Assembly (NCBI RefSeq): GCF_000006565.2
Contig: NC_031467.1
Span: forward strand, 744,001 to 808,000
Source of the DNA: Toxoplasma gondii ME49
Taxonomy: Eukaryota > Apicomplexa > Conoidasida > Eucoccidiorida > Sarcocystidae
Length of the DNA stretch: 64,000 nt
Reading direction: 5' to 3'
Shown: positions 37,603 to 49,500 of the stretch, one piece after another
How the letters are laid out: each line of letters starts with the position of its first letter
Position numbering within the stretch: position 1 is the stretch's first letter
Translations under genes and position numbers: made by a program
Notes under the pieces: model-generated
The model's database searches: none
The model's input: only the letters and a program-made list of their open reading frames with translations
What the model was told of the DNA's origin: nothing

Positions 37603-39174
37603 ATGGACCAAGTTGGCGAAAAGGTGGACGAGAAGCGGATTCGATACGCGAACAAATCCAGAAGGAACTTGCGCACCGAGCCAGGGAAAAGAGTCGCAGT
37701 AGAGCGACCAAGGCGGGCGCCGCCGAGTAACAAATGAAACTGTACACCTTTCCCGCGAGAGACTCTCGCAGTGACTTTGCAACGGAAGCGGGCTAGCAGA
37801 TGCGAAAAAACGCGTCGAGGTCTGGGCCGGAGTGGCAACCGCCGAGCTGCACTTTGGGAACTCGGAAACAGTGCGGTGGAAGGCTGCCGAGAGAGTGCTA
37901 CGGAAGGAGGAAAAGCGCAGCCGAAGACCTTTTTTGGATAAGTCAGTGGCAAGTCTCTGGTTCGAATGACTTCGCGTGTGCCAGGTCGATAGCTTTTAGG
38001 CCGGAACGCGAGTCGGCGAAACCGAGTCCGCGTGCGTATACGGGTTTGCTAGCGATTGAGAACAGGGGAGAGAGCTACTCAAATCACACGTGTGTTCCAC
38101 CTTTCCAAATCGGAACGGCGGAACGGGAGTCTCTCGATCAAAATGTGCCTTTGGGCGTACCACAAAAGGGGGAGAAATGGCGGTTTCGCCGTCGCAAAGC
38201 GGCTCACGAAGGTGCAGCAAACGTAAGACAGCGGGGCAAACCACGAGGGCATGCAATGCACGCGCAACCAGCTTGGGGACGAAAGAGTGGCTTTAAAAGT
38301 TCCACCAACACACCCGGCGTTTCACGACAAAACAGACACTGCTACTTGTCAAACCACGCAAAGAGGGGTAGGAGAGAGCAGAGGGAAGAGAGGCAATGGC
38401 CGCAGTGCCGCCGTGCGGATGACAGAACCTAGCAAGAAGAACTCGTGATCAGGGGAGAAGATTGCTTTAGACACCTGTGACGCAGAAACGTGACGAAGAA
38501 GTCCATATTCCTCAAGCCGTGTACGACAGTGCCCGATCAGGAGGGAAATTGACAAATGGGAGGCAAAAGGTATTCGGCGTAGGGCAATTCAAAGACAGAG
38601 GCTGGGGAACGGATAGCCGGCGGTCACGTTTCATACCCGTGTGCAGAGAGAGTCATTGAAACATCGTACTTTCCGTGGGGAATTCCGGAGTGTTTTTTGA
38701 GCGCACACGTTTTCTCTGAGTTGGCGAATTGTCCGAGAGTGGCCCAAAGGGAAGACGTTGAAGAGGAGGAATAAAGATAATCGTTAGGTGACGATACGCA
38801 AAAGCCCCCAACTGCTGATCCCCCTGTGGGGTCCTCTCTGTATCTCTCGTGTTCTTTTTCATGTCTTCCGCCTCGTTTGCCTTCCCTCTTCACAGGCGCC
38901 TACTTTTCCGCTCCATCCCTACTTTCGTATGTCGCAATTCTCCTTTGGGTACTTCTAGCTGGGTTCTCCCCTCTGTGTCTCTGACACACGTTTCTTCATT
39001 TCCCAAGAACTTTCAGTTGATGACGAGAAAAAGCAGAAAAGCAACAAGTTCCAGCTCTCCCAGGTAAAGTCCTTTTCGGGAACAAGACCTGTATCTCTCT
39101 CTAGGCGACCCGGGGCGCGTACCTACCACTTAGAGGCTGTCCTTGTGCAGCGGAAGAAATCCGATGCGTCGTGA
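37603..39174 (+). CDS. Small basic protein of unknown function with tiny exons
   Basis: I do not recognise this protein. The C-terminal 66 residues are well supported by four phase-consistent exons: 38471-38569 (99 bases), 38896-38926 (31), 39017-39063 (47) and 39151-39174 (24, with the stop). Each is bounded by good AG and GT sites. The translated pieces are hydrophilic: RDEEVHIPQAVYDSAR, APTFPLHPYF, DDEKKQKSNKFQLSQ and RKKSDAS. The proposed first exon, 37603-37698, begins with ATGGACC in good start context and ends in phase 0, which would make a 98-residue protein. That first exon is the weak part; others in 36780-38470 are possible. No membrane segment or signal peptide is visible. The basic composition would suit a nuclear or RNA-associated protein, but that is only a guess. 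Confidence 0.45.
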
Positions 39175-40384
39175 GCCCTCACTAACGTTGATCGATATAA
39201 CCAAATATCAGAGTCCCACAACAGCCAAGTTCCTTGTACAAAGATCCCGATCCATCCGCCTGCTGAGAGGTGGTGGAGAGAAGTTGAAACACGATGAGGA
39301 TTCCGCAAAGTTGATAAGCAGGTGTAGCTGACTGGTCCCCCCGTAAAAGCATTTTAATAGATTCCTCTTTGATGAACATGCGCATCAGTTCAGTCACTTC
39401 CCCTCGCCGTTGACCTCGCATCCACAACTGAGGATAAAAAAGCCAGCGACTAACAATTCGTGACTTCCTTCACGCGGGTTTCTCGGTTTTGTGTCCTATG
39501 AACGACAGTCAAGGCATCGTTTTACTTAAGTCGTTGGTGAAACGAGGCAGTGTGTACGCAGCATTCGGCCTTCACCGCTATTGACGAGAAAATGGAAAGG
39601 GTCATGCTCTTAGGTTGCAGGAGACGCATTTGTTTTTTTGAAATTCATTCGACCGTCTGTTGAGGCATCGTGTGCTCCGCATCTGCCTGAGACGGTGACA
39701 AGTGTAATCCTCCTTGCTGACCGTGAATGCTCAGGCTAGAACGCCGGCGCGAACTGTCAATGAAGAACTGAAGTGTCGGTCTCATCCGCAGTGCAGCACG
39801 AATGCTAGGTGTTGCGCAGGTGTTCGAAAGCTCAGTTTGAATAGGAAATTCAGACGAAACCATAGAGGCCACTAACAGGTACACACCTGGGCTAGAAAAA
39901 GTGATACAGACGCATAAAATTCTCGATACATTCCTGTCAGGGACATCCGTGTCGCGTGTGTGTGTGTGTAGAGGTGAAACAGTTTTTCTACTCAGACAAC
40001 AGTGTGCATGTTACGTTGGCAGAACGCGAGTGCTAAAAAGTGAAGGACCAGTGTCGTAGCGCATAGTGCCGAACACCAGTCCTGGGTGAGCCAGAACGGC
40101 GAAATCCGCTGTGGACCTCGTCGGGCACAGCACCAGTCGTTGTTTTGCTACAAATAAGAGCGCTGCCGCAAGCTTCCTACGGTTTGTCGACTTGGTGTTT
40201 TTAGAGAAATCAAAAACAAGAACGACAGTTGTTTGACGTATCGCGCAAATCCAGAACTGGCATCCCAGCATTGGTGAAGTACGCTTTTTGAACGGTTACC
40301 CGGGCAGTTTCTCCTACCGGTCGCGATCCTTTGAGGTTGCCTCGTCGCGTTCTCAGTTCCAACCAGGCAAATGTGTGCGGTAAT
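39175..40384. other. Convergent intergenic region
   Basis: About 1.2 kb between the 3' ends of the small + strand gene and the Derlin gene (-). No exon or repeat is supported, apart from a short GT run near 39958-39970. Confidence 0.4.
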
Positions 40385-41544
40385 CTAATCTGACCCTATA
40401 CGGTAACCACGCCCTGAAAACGCCTGAGTTCCCGAACCACCAGCTGCAGGTCGCGGCCGGACAGAACCTCCCCAGGTGCTCCCTCCGGGACCACCAGGGC
40501 CGCCTCCACCCGCGCCAGTTGAGGCAGTTCCTGTTCGGTTGGCTGCCGGTCTTCTGCCCACTTCGGGACGATTCGAAAGCCTCTCTGCCAGCCGGTCGAA
40601 CATCTTCGGCGTGTAGCTCAGCAAGTCTGCACCGCCTGGGAAACGCATAACACAGTCGCGAGACAAAAAGGATGTCTGCATGTCTCGGAGGAAACTGTGG
40701 AAGAGACGAAAGTGCCTGACAGTCTCGACTCACCTTGCGCCGGCAGAATCTCTCTGAAGAAGTAGTAAATGTGTCCGGAGAGGAGGCCGATCGCGTCCGA
40801 CCAGAGATCCTTCCCCATCAAAAGATGTAGAAGGAGCAGAACGAAAGGCAGCTGATGACCCTGGACTGTCAGAAAGTAGATAGACACTGGAGTGTACGAT
40901 TCCCGCCGGCTCCAGTAGTAGAGAACGGCGAAGAGGAGAGAACCACCCAGCAGGTGAAGGCCTGCAAATACCGATTAATGCGACACATCACACCAGGCGA
41001 CCGAGGATACTCATAAAAAGGAAAGAAACTTGTGTGCGAAGTCGGCTGTCCTCGGCACTCTGCCGTCAACAGCTACAGTAGAAACAAACGCGAAACCAGA
41101 AAGGGCACGAGCCGACCTTTTGTGTGAAGAAGCGGACTTACCCGTGGGCCAAAAAAGAAGCAGAGAGATGCAGTCTAGACAGAGGGTCTGAAGAACGATG
41201 AAGTAAAGGTACGCCCCTTTGCTTGCTTGAACGAACACGGCGTTGTTTTCGAGGTCGGAGCTGACTTGGGTCCACATGTACATGTGCAGCACCCAACCCA
41301 GAGAGAACCTGCCGATGTACAAGACATTGGTGAGCAGCCTCCAGACCTGAAGTTTTTGGAAAACCAACTCCCAGTCCAAAATGAGCAGGCGAGCGGGCAT
41401 CAGTTCAATCGACGAGAGCAGGGTGCACGCAAAGGTGATACACGTGACCGCACGGGTCACTGGCGGGAGGGAAAAGAACCATGCTTCGGGGCCGTTCGAC
41501 GGATAGCCACCGCCACTGCCCACTCCGTGGGGGAGCGGGTCCAT
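40385..41544 (-). CDS. Derlin (Der1-like) ER membrane protein with SHP box
   Basis: Rhomboid-pseudoprotease-family membrane protein of ER-associated degradation, expected to help retrotranslocate misfolded proteins together with Cdc48/p97. Exons in transcript order: 41544-41142, 40961-40734, 40635-40385; 882 bases, 293 residues. The sequence shows the family motif KLQVWRLLTNVLYIG, several hydrophobic segments, and GLLSGHIYYFFREILPAQ. No active-site serine is expected in this family. The C-terminal tail is glycine-rich and ends in FSGRGYRIGSD, which fits the SHP box that binds p97 (compare the similar end of human Derlin-1). The N-terminus MDPLPHGVGSGGG has no obvious signal or transit extension, so the ER form is likelier than the apicoplast form. 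Confidence 0.88.
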
Positions 41545-44500
41545 AGTGGTGACTAACAGAGAAAGGAACAAGCGACGCGAGTCCCTGGAATTGAGTGGTG
41601 GGTCGAGACGGAAGGCATTCCACAGGTTGGCTGTCGCACGGAGCTCTCCCTAAATTCCACCGCTGCGACGCCGCTCAACATGCAACAGTCCTCTTCCGTA
41701 TCTGCAAGGGAAACGGGAATCCCCGTAAGACGACAAAATGAGAGTGTGTCTGGATCAAGACATTTATACGAAAACAGCATGCAGCCCGGCGGCAGGCTAA
41801 TGTTTGCGAGGCAGACACTCCTCATGCGTGTTCACCGCGCGGCCCAGTCGCGCCAAACAAAAAAATTCCCGTCACCGCGTTCTGGAAGGAACGCATTACG
41901 ACAGCAAATGATGACAGTGCCGTCTGCAACTTCTCTGTCCGTTAGAGAACGTCACAGGCTTTGTGCACGACAAAAGCTGTAGCGTGTCCGCGCAGGCGGG
42001 CGTCAGCGTGTACGAGACAACACACAAGGTCTGCGTTGCACAGGAAAATGTTACCAGCGGCTTCCCGCGCCATTACCAAACGCTGCCCTCCAGATTCCTT
42101 CTTCAACGCCAGCCAGCCGCGATAAGCCCACTACGCTTGCCACGGTCAACTAACGTGCCGAGTGTACGGACACCGCACTGAATGTAGCACAAGGTTGGTG
42201 GCTTCTGCATGCGTGGCGTGTTTTCTTCGACTCCACAAATTGATACGGGCGACCGACGGCAGCGTTTTCTGTTCCCGCAGCTGTAGGTAACGCGTGTCCG
42301 CGAAACAGTCCATGCTTCCAACCATGGGGGAGCATATGTTGGTACCGCTTTGTCTTTTGTGTCTCGTTTTCGGAGGCCACACCTCTCAGGCACAAGACTA
42401 TACCGACAGTGGCGAAAGTGACCAATACGAACCCCAGTGGGTAGCTATTTAAACAGCGGGTCACCAAAGAGTCCTGCATGGTGACACGTGTCACAGGCTT
42501 CTAGATGAGGAACACCGCGCAGAAACCGAGCCTCTTCCGAGGTGAGTCTGCTGTACAAAGCTGAGAGGCATTCGCCGCCAAGCCTTGCCTGCGCTGCAGA
42601 CTACACAGGGAGCCTCCCGAAAGAAATTATTTGTCCAACGAGTATGCGGAGTTTGTCACGGACCAGTATGTTTACAACGAAATCTTGCCACCGAAACTTT
42701 ACTTGAACTTGAATCTTGCCAGAGCGTACCTGCGGCCACTATCGGCTCGACGAGTTCCCCCCAGGTGCACTACCATGAAACGTTCCCTTTCGCAACTCGT
42801 AGTATGAACGGACTCATAGACTCCAGGACCTTCGTCCGCCAATAGAGGATCTCTGGTCCCTGAAGTCGCGCCTGTAAACAGTTGCAGAAAGTGGTGTGAT
42901 ACAATCATATCGTAATCGAGCATTCGGTGTTCAGGTACAGCCGCACCCCGGTATGATGATACGGATGGTCTAGTGATAGTGTACGGGCAACTGATAGTGT
43001 GTCTGTCAGGAAGATGATCAGTTCGCTGATAACTATTATTATTCAACTTACCAAAAGAAACGAATGCAGTCCTTCTGGAAGTAACGTCGGCTTACTGGTG
43101 GCTAAGGCGAATCCTGTATTCCACAAACCCTGTTTCGGGGTGACCTCGTGTGTGGAGCAGCGTCCGGATAATGAAATTGGAAGATCTCTCGAATGCGCGA
43201 ACCAGTCTGTGTCGCTGAAGGACGTGTTTCTAGCTTCGGCATATTTCCTGGATCACTTTTACCCATTCTCGCCGATTACCAGTGGGTGAGCTGTCGCGGT
43301 TTATCTATTGCCCAAAACGGAGAGCATCAGAAACATGCCAGTGTTCTGTGAAGACCAAGGAACACGGTTGGTTTGTGTGGCATCACGCGATTGATGTGCA
43401 TGGGAAGGTTCCGCCACTGTTAACACTATGGTTTTCACAGTGGGAGTTGTGACAGTACAGCAGAGGCATCCAATTTTTGTTGTGGATGTCCGACAAGCAC
43501 AGAACAGACTCGTGCAGGGCTAATGAGAATGAGACCCTAAACGTAGCGATCATACTTGTTTTGTTTGTAGTCCGCGTGCCATAACGGAAAAGGTGGGAGA
43601 GAGTACTCCTTATTCCGTTTGCACCTACTTGGCTTACTAGTTTAGGGTAAGGGAGCCTACTTGAATAGATTATATAGGGGAGCTACAAGTAGTGGATGTT
43701 AATGCCGCAGGCCGATTTTTTTACAGTTGTACTTTCCTTGTACCGGTGGTAGAAGGCAACTCCTGCAAATAGCAAGACAGTACGTCTCTAGACCTGCTAA
43801 GGACAATTCAGCGTGGGAGATACTAGTGTTGGCGTTTCGGCCTCATTTTCCATGTAGTTCCTGTTCCACCATTGAATTCCCGGTGGAGATGGTAGAAAGG
43901 GAGCCCGAAATAATCTGATTCTCGCTTTTTGAACACAGTCGCAAGGTTCGTCAGTATCTCTGCACGAAGGCACTTCGTACTCGACTAGATCTGTGCCCGC
44001 AGCTACTTCATTCAAATTTCAGAGCAACGAGGAGTTAAATACTTTTACATTAAACCAATGAGCTACACCAACCGAGACAGAATAGAACAACGGGCATCGA
44101 GATCAGCATGCTGTAAACACGAGGCTCCCAACGGTACCCATCAAGCCAAGTTAGAAGGCAAGCAGAAGGTAATCCCTGCCTCTCTGCTGTTTCATGCCTC
44201 TCGGGGCTCGCACCTGAGTCTGCGCGGCCCTCAAAGAGTCTTTTCCTCTTTGGTCTCCCGGAAGCAGCTCACCGTAAACCCTGTAGATGCGGCACGGAAG
44301 CAATCATGCGTCTGTTTTCCTCTTATCCTGGATGCGTTATACTTAGACGCAGGCCGTTGTTGCAGCCTACGAACCCGTCACATCAGAGAGTCCCTTTCGT
44401 GTGCACACTTTTGGGGCAGAGCAAACGTCGGAAAGTACACACAGTGCCACGGTCTATGCCGTGAGGAGTTCTACGGAGGTTCTGTTGCGGGATATTGTAT

Positions 44501-46586
44501 ACTCGTCAATTTGTTGCCAACAGTCTGTGCAGTGTTTGGTGCATCCACCTCTCTCTCTAATATTTCGAGACTGCCAGTCTCTTCTCCATTAACATGCTCA
44601 CTTCCGCATTCCGGAAGGGCACGCAAATGGACGAACGGCATGTAGCAAGCAAAGGATTGCAACGTTGACAGCTTTTGGTGCAGCAACATTTGCTGGTGTG
44701 CTCGTTAACGAAATCCGACCTTTTCTCTAATCAGGTGTAGCCTTCAAAATAACGAGGAACCGACAAGATTCACATTTGTGGACTGTATGATACCTTTGCA
44801 GTCAGCCCAACTGCGCCCCATGGACTCCACATCAGAAGGGGCAGTTCAGACGACAGCGTATCACAGAGAGATCTGAAGAAGAGAAGCCCCATGTGCAGAG
44901 TGGGTAACTCATTCTGTTCAGCAGAATCGGTGTGTCTTTCTTTTTCTCGCAGCCAAAGACGACATTATGCCTTGTTGGAACCAGAGTAACCGGAGGGAAA
45001 AGACTCGAAAGAAAATGCGGGTGTAAGCAGTTGGCTTTGTCCAATGCCTATTCTAGTGCATGTCACTTTCGACACGCAGGTACGTGCCTATGGGGAGTGG
45101 CTTTTATAGACGGGTTCACACGGGTAGGCGACGCAAACCCGGGAAGTAGACTGTGGAAGAAACTAGAATATGAGCGAATTCCATATAGACGTGCTTAGGG
45201 AACTGTGAGAAAATGCTCAAGAAACGTTGTCACTCTTAATTGTCTTCTGAAAGCATTGCCAAGATGATTCGTGGGTTCCCGCGGGAGTGAACCCGCTGAC
45301 GTAGTATCTTTCCTCCTTGCTCTCGTTGACTCACTGATTCCTGAAAGTGTTCAAAGATGTCTCTATATAGTGTACCGAGAGCCGCTGTTAGCGGCGAATT
45401 CGTTTTTGCTTCTCCAGCGGGACTTCAGCCCGGTCGCCGTCATACTGGCTGTTAACGCCAATCTTTCCAAGCGACGCCTCGTGAACACAAAGGAGGCAAC
45501 GCCGCGGCACAGATGGCCCATACGTGGGAGGTTGATTATCCGAGGAAGGATGACATGCACATCATGCTTATCGTGCATGAAGTATACGCTTTTGTGTACA
45601 CGTGCTGATTCGTTCATATTCGAGGGGTCCATATCATTTAGGGCCATCCAGTCCCCGTGTCCTGCAACACTCCCTCCTTCCCCCGCCCTGTGATCCTGCC
45701 GACTGATTTGAGGCAATGGCTTTTGTAGGCCTTCCTACCACTCCCTTAACGAATGAGAGGTGTTACCATCATGGAATTGCGCATGCTGTCTAAATCTGAA
45801 TTTGCTACTGTCTGGGAACTGACCGATCGACGAGAGGTCGGTTCCCTGCAACTTTTCCCATACCGACAGAGTCTCATGCAGCCCAATGCATGCGCAGAGA
45901 AGCCACAAGACGTGTACGGAGAAGCATGGCGGAATTGAAAGTACGTACGAGATTATGCCGGAATTTATGACGGTGGCAGCACTGACATGAGATGGACTGC
46001 TGAGTTGGGAAGCGACCGGCGTGTGCAAATGCGGGTTAAACTTTGTGTGTTTATGACCAGGCCGACAATTACGCTGAGCTGACCGCAAACGCAGTAATGT
46101 GTCGTTTCCAATAGGTGTTGCCAATTGACCGTTTCAAGAACTCTTTTACAGACTTCTGGTGAATGCGCTGATCCCAGTCTTCGCTTGTGTCCTGTGCTCG
46201 ACCCTGTAGTTCTGTCACTCATCGGTGACACCCCAAGCAAATGGCTTTGCTCGAGAGGCCTTTCAACTGTGTTGAGACCACGTGTCGAACTTCTACTTAG
46301 CAATTCAGAGGAGCAATAAATTGCCTCGGAGGCCAATAAGCAAAGGTGTGAGGTTCTGTGGTGCCGAACTCGCGACTTCTGCGGCAATTGCAAAGCCGGC
46401 TGAGCTAGAGGGTACTGAAAAATTCGTGCATGGTGGGGATCTTAAAAAACAACAGGGCATGAATTAAATGTACCTCCGTACAGTATTCAAGGAACCTGAG
46501 ACAAGCTATCACCTTCTGTCTACGCTGTCGGGCGCGAAGTGCTACTTGAAACAGTAATAAACTCTAGTTCTGTTTATCGGCCTAAA
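41545..46586. other. Long divergent intergenic region
   Basis: About 5 kb between the Derlin start (-) and the first ORF of the lipid-transfer gene (+). No exon pair with coherent phase was found. Open frames such as 44058-44645 have composition-driven translations without recognisable motifs. A tRNA-like fragment lies near the right end. Unrecognised non-coding RNA or a fast-evolving gene cannot be excluded. Confidence 0.35.
46352..46414 (-). other. Degenerate tRNA-like fragment
   Basis: On the minus strand, TAGCTCAGCCGG (46396-46407) matches the A-box consensus exactly, and AGTTCGGCACC (46360-46370) is close to a B box. Between them, CGGC and GCCG can pair around a loop whose central bases are GCA. 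The 3' half of a D stem is missing and no acceptor stem pairs well. It looks like a decayed tRNA-derived fragment rather than a working tRNA gene, and may be chance. Confidence 0.15.
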
Positions 46587-49500
46587 ATGGCGATTCGACA
46601 CTTCGTGAGGGCGTCTGTGCCGTCCTCTACGAAAAGTATATCGGTGAGATTCATGCATTCGGCACCGGAGTGCGTCCGGGTGCCATCTCTCTCGTCTACT
46701 TCTCCAGTTTTTTCGGAAGACCCTGGGACTTGGGAGGGGCAGCGGGAAAAGCCTGAATTCGTTGCTGGTTTGGGGGAGGGCGCCGCAGAGTGGCGGGCCA
46801 GGTTTCCTTGTTGTGGAACTAGTCGCAGAGAACACTCTGGGGTAGACAAGGCGATGGATTATGAAAGTCATAACTGGAAGGCTATCTGGGATAAACATGC
46901 AAGTCGAAGGGGTTCTGACATTGCAGAGCGGCGGACCTCGTCGCATTATTCCTCAAACGGCCACACGTGTGGTCCTAGTTTTTTCTTTCGAGAATTTTCT
47001 TGGACCTCAGCAAGAGCACGCCAGGACTGGCACAATTGGCATTGCGAGAGAGAGGGACTAGGGTTACAAGCGCTTGCAGTCCGCAGTCAATACACAGAGA
47101 GCCTTGTCGAACCGTGTGACGCCATTCGAAAACTCTGTTGGTGGGGGGGTGGACGTTGCTCAGAGAATCCGGATTTTCAGGGGAAGGATGCAGCTGTGTG
47201 CCACAATTGGCAAACTTCTGAAGAGGCGGATCGCCTAACAACGACGAGCATGCTGAAGGGAGCTTTTCTCAGCAGCTCGTCAGCTTCTGCGGAGACGGTG
47301 TTTCACTCCCGGAACCTCCCGCTACGCAAAAACAGAGAAGAATCACTCGAGGACCCAAGAATTACTCTAGTGCCATCATCTGTGCCGCAGCGATCCAGAT
47401 GTTCTGCAACGACATCTGAGTCTTGGGGGTTCTTGGGGTCAGCGATGCTGCCATACGGAATTTTTCGGCCGCGTCCGGGCTTCCGTGACGAGACGGTATC
47501 ATTGCCTGTTGTCAAAATTGAGCACCCTGAGCAACAATCAGGGCCTTTTAAACAGCCCAATGGAGCTGAGCCGGCTACGGATGTTACAGGAACACCTGAT
47601 GAGTCGGTTCGTCCAGAGTACCGCTGCAATAAAGTCCGGACCGATAAGAAGGAACGGAAGCGTGCATTTCCCCAGAGAGGCTTCTGGAAAAAACAGAACT
47701 TTCTTCAAGTCAAAAACAACACCGTGCGCCTCGCGTTCGCCGTCCAGGGCGTCGACTTGCTCAAACTGAAACGCCTGCGATGGGGAGAGGTGCGGAAAGG
47801 GAATACGGGTTGGTGGACGGACGACTACAGGAGTCCAAAAGTGTCGGGTCCGTCGAAATGAGGTTTCCAAACTTGCAACTTCGCGAGTTGTGTCCCGTGT
47901 GGACGTAAGGAACAATACAATGAATGCAATACTTTGAATCGGAGTGCACCACCTGTAGCGACTCATGGCTCAAGCTTGATTTCAACAGTCTATAACGTAT
48001 GAGGAAAGGACAGAGTGCTTCCTCTGTCTCTGTTAAAAAATGCATGCTAACACTTGACTGACTCACTTTCTCTGGGGCCAATGTTTCGCCAGGAAGATTT
48101 AAGTTGTTGTCTTCAAAGATTTGCTTCTGACCCCCTTCTATCCGTAGCTGCCAGCTCAATATTTCAGCGGATAAAATACACTATGTGGATAGTGTGCGGA
48201 GCGTATCCCAAAATCGCGACTTTTGCCTTGCGCGCTACACTTTCAGTAACGTAGAAGAAAACTACTGGCCAATATATACCCGTAGGCTTCGCTGGCTGTG
48301 CATTGCACTTTCCTTCTAAGAATCTACAAAAGCTCCTGTCTCTGGACATCTGGAGGCTCTTCAAACCTGACGTTTTACACTTTCAGGCGCCTTCCCTCAA
48401 CGACTGAAAGATAACGACCTTTTAGGATGTGGGGGTGCTGTTCCTGCCTCTCCTGTGTCTCATGCTGTCTTCTAAATTCGTAGAATCTTCGTGATTTCGG
48501 AATACGCCGTTTTTCGACCGGGTCCCGTCTCCCATGTAGCGAGCAGACATAATATCATCGGTTGAACAGAAGACCACATCTGCCCATCTTGGCATCATGT
48601 CACACCTTCGCACAAGACGTGCTGCTCGACCCACGTAGTTTCTAAAAGCAGTTGTCTATTAATTCTTTATCTCTCGCCTCCTGTACTGGATGTGTCAAGG
48701 GGCAAAAGAGAACTCGTAATTTTCGAAAAGGCGGCGTACGAGTTCTTCTCACGAACAGTCCACAACTTGAAGAACTGTCGACGACAAATCGGTCAATTGT
48801 GCTTCATTGCACAATGTGGCATGGTACAGGTTAAAGCGATTTACGTCAGGCTTCGCACAACAAAACTGTCTTTTCCGACGGGACAGCGTGCAATTTGTCT
48901 TCGGGCACCTGTCGTCAGATACTAGGTGACGAAGGTGATACGAGATTATTATCGTAGGGTCATGTGAATTGAAGTATACGATAGTAAGAAAAGAGGCAGT
49001 TGTAGCCTCCAGTTAACACGTGCTGTCTCCGGCATGGTTGAAACCTTCAGATAAAACATTTTTTGGCGTGGCATGGTTTGTAATGACACAAGGTCAAAAC
49101 CATTTTCGAAACATTACCCTCGCACGTTCCTGCACAGTTTGCTTTCTACAATAGGCAAAGAGTCTAACGCACTATGGCGTTCGAACTCGCAGCTGCTGAT
49201 TCAGCACACGACGCACTAGTGATGAAAGATTATGTTCAAAGAGAACTCTCTGAGACTGCGTAAACCTAATTTTGCCACTGTTTCTGCACTACAAAAGGCT
49301 GCTTCTACAACAACAGCGACCGCCTGTAGCTGCCAGGTCTGAAGACCAGAGAACTGGATGGTGAAGGAGCATTGACGTCCAAATTAGGCTGTCCTTCAAT
49401 TTTGGAATGTGCAGCAGATCAACTCTGAAGGTTCTTGTTTAGAGAAAAAAGATATGATAGCACGCCCTTGGAGCCACTGGGTATCGCCAACGACAATATG

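Noticed and set aside
37800..38432. A 210-codon ATG-initiated + strand frame.
   Set aside because: No recognisable feature, no support from splice sites, and an in-frame stop without a link to the well-supported exons from 38471.
49170..49235. tRNA-like minus-strand sequence with a GAGTTCGAACGCC B-box.
   Set aside because: The A box is poor and no cloverleaf can be folded; TTCGAA is a common palindrome.
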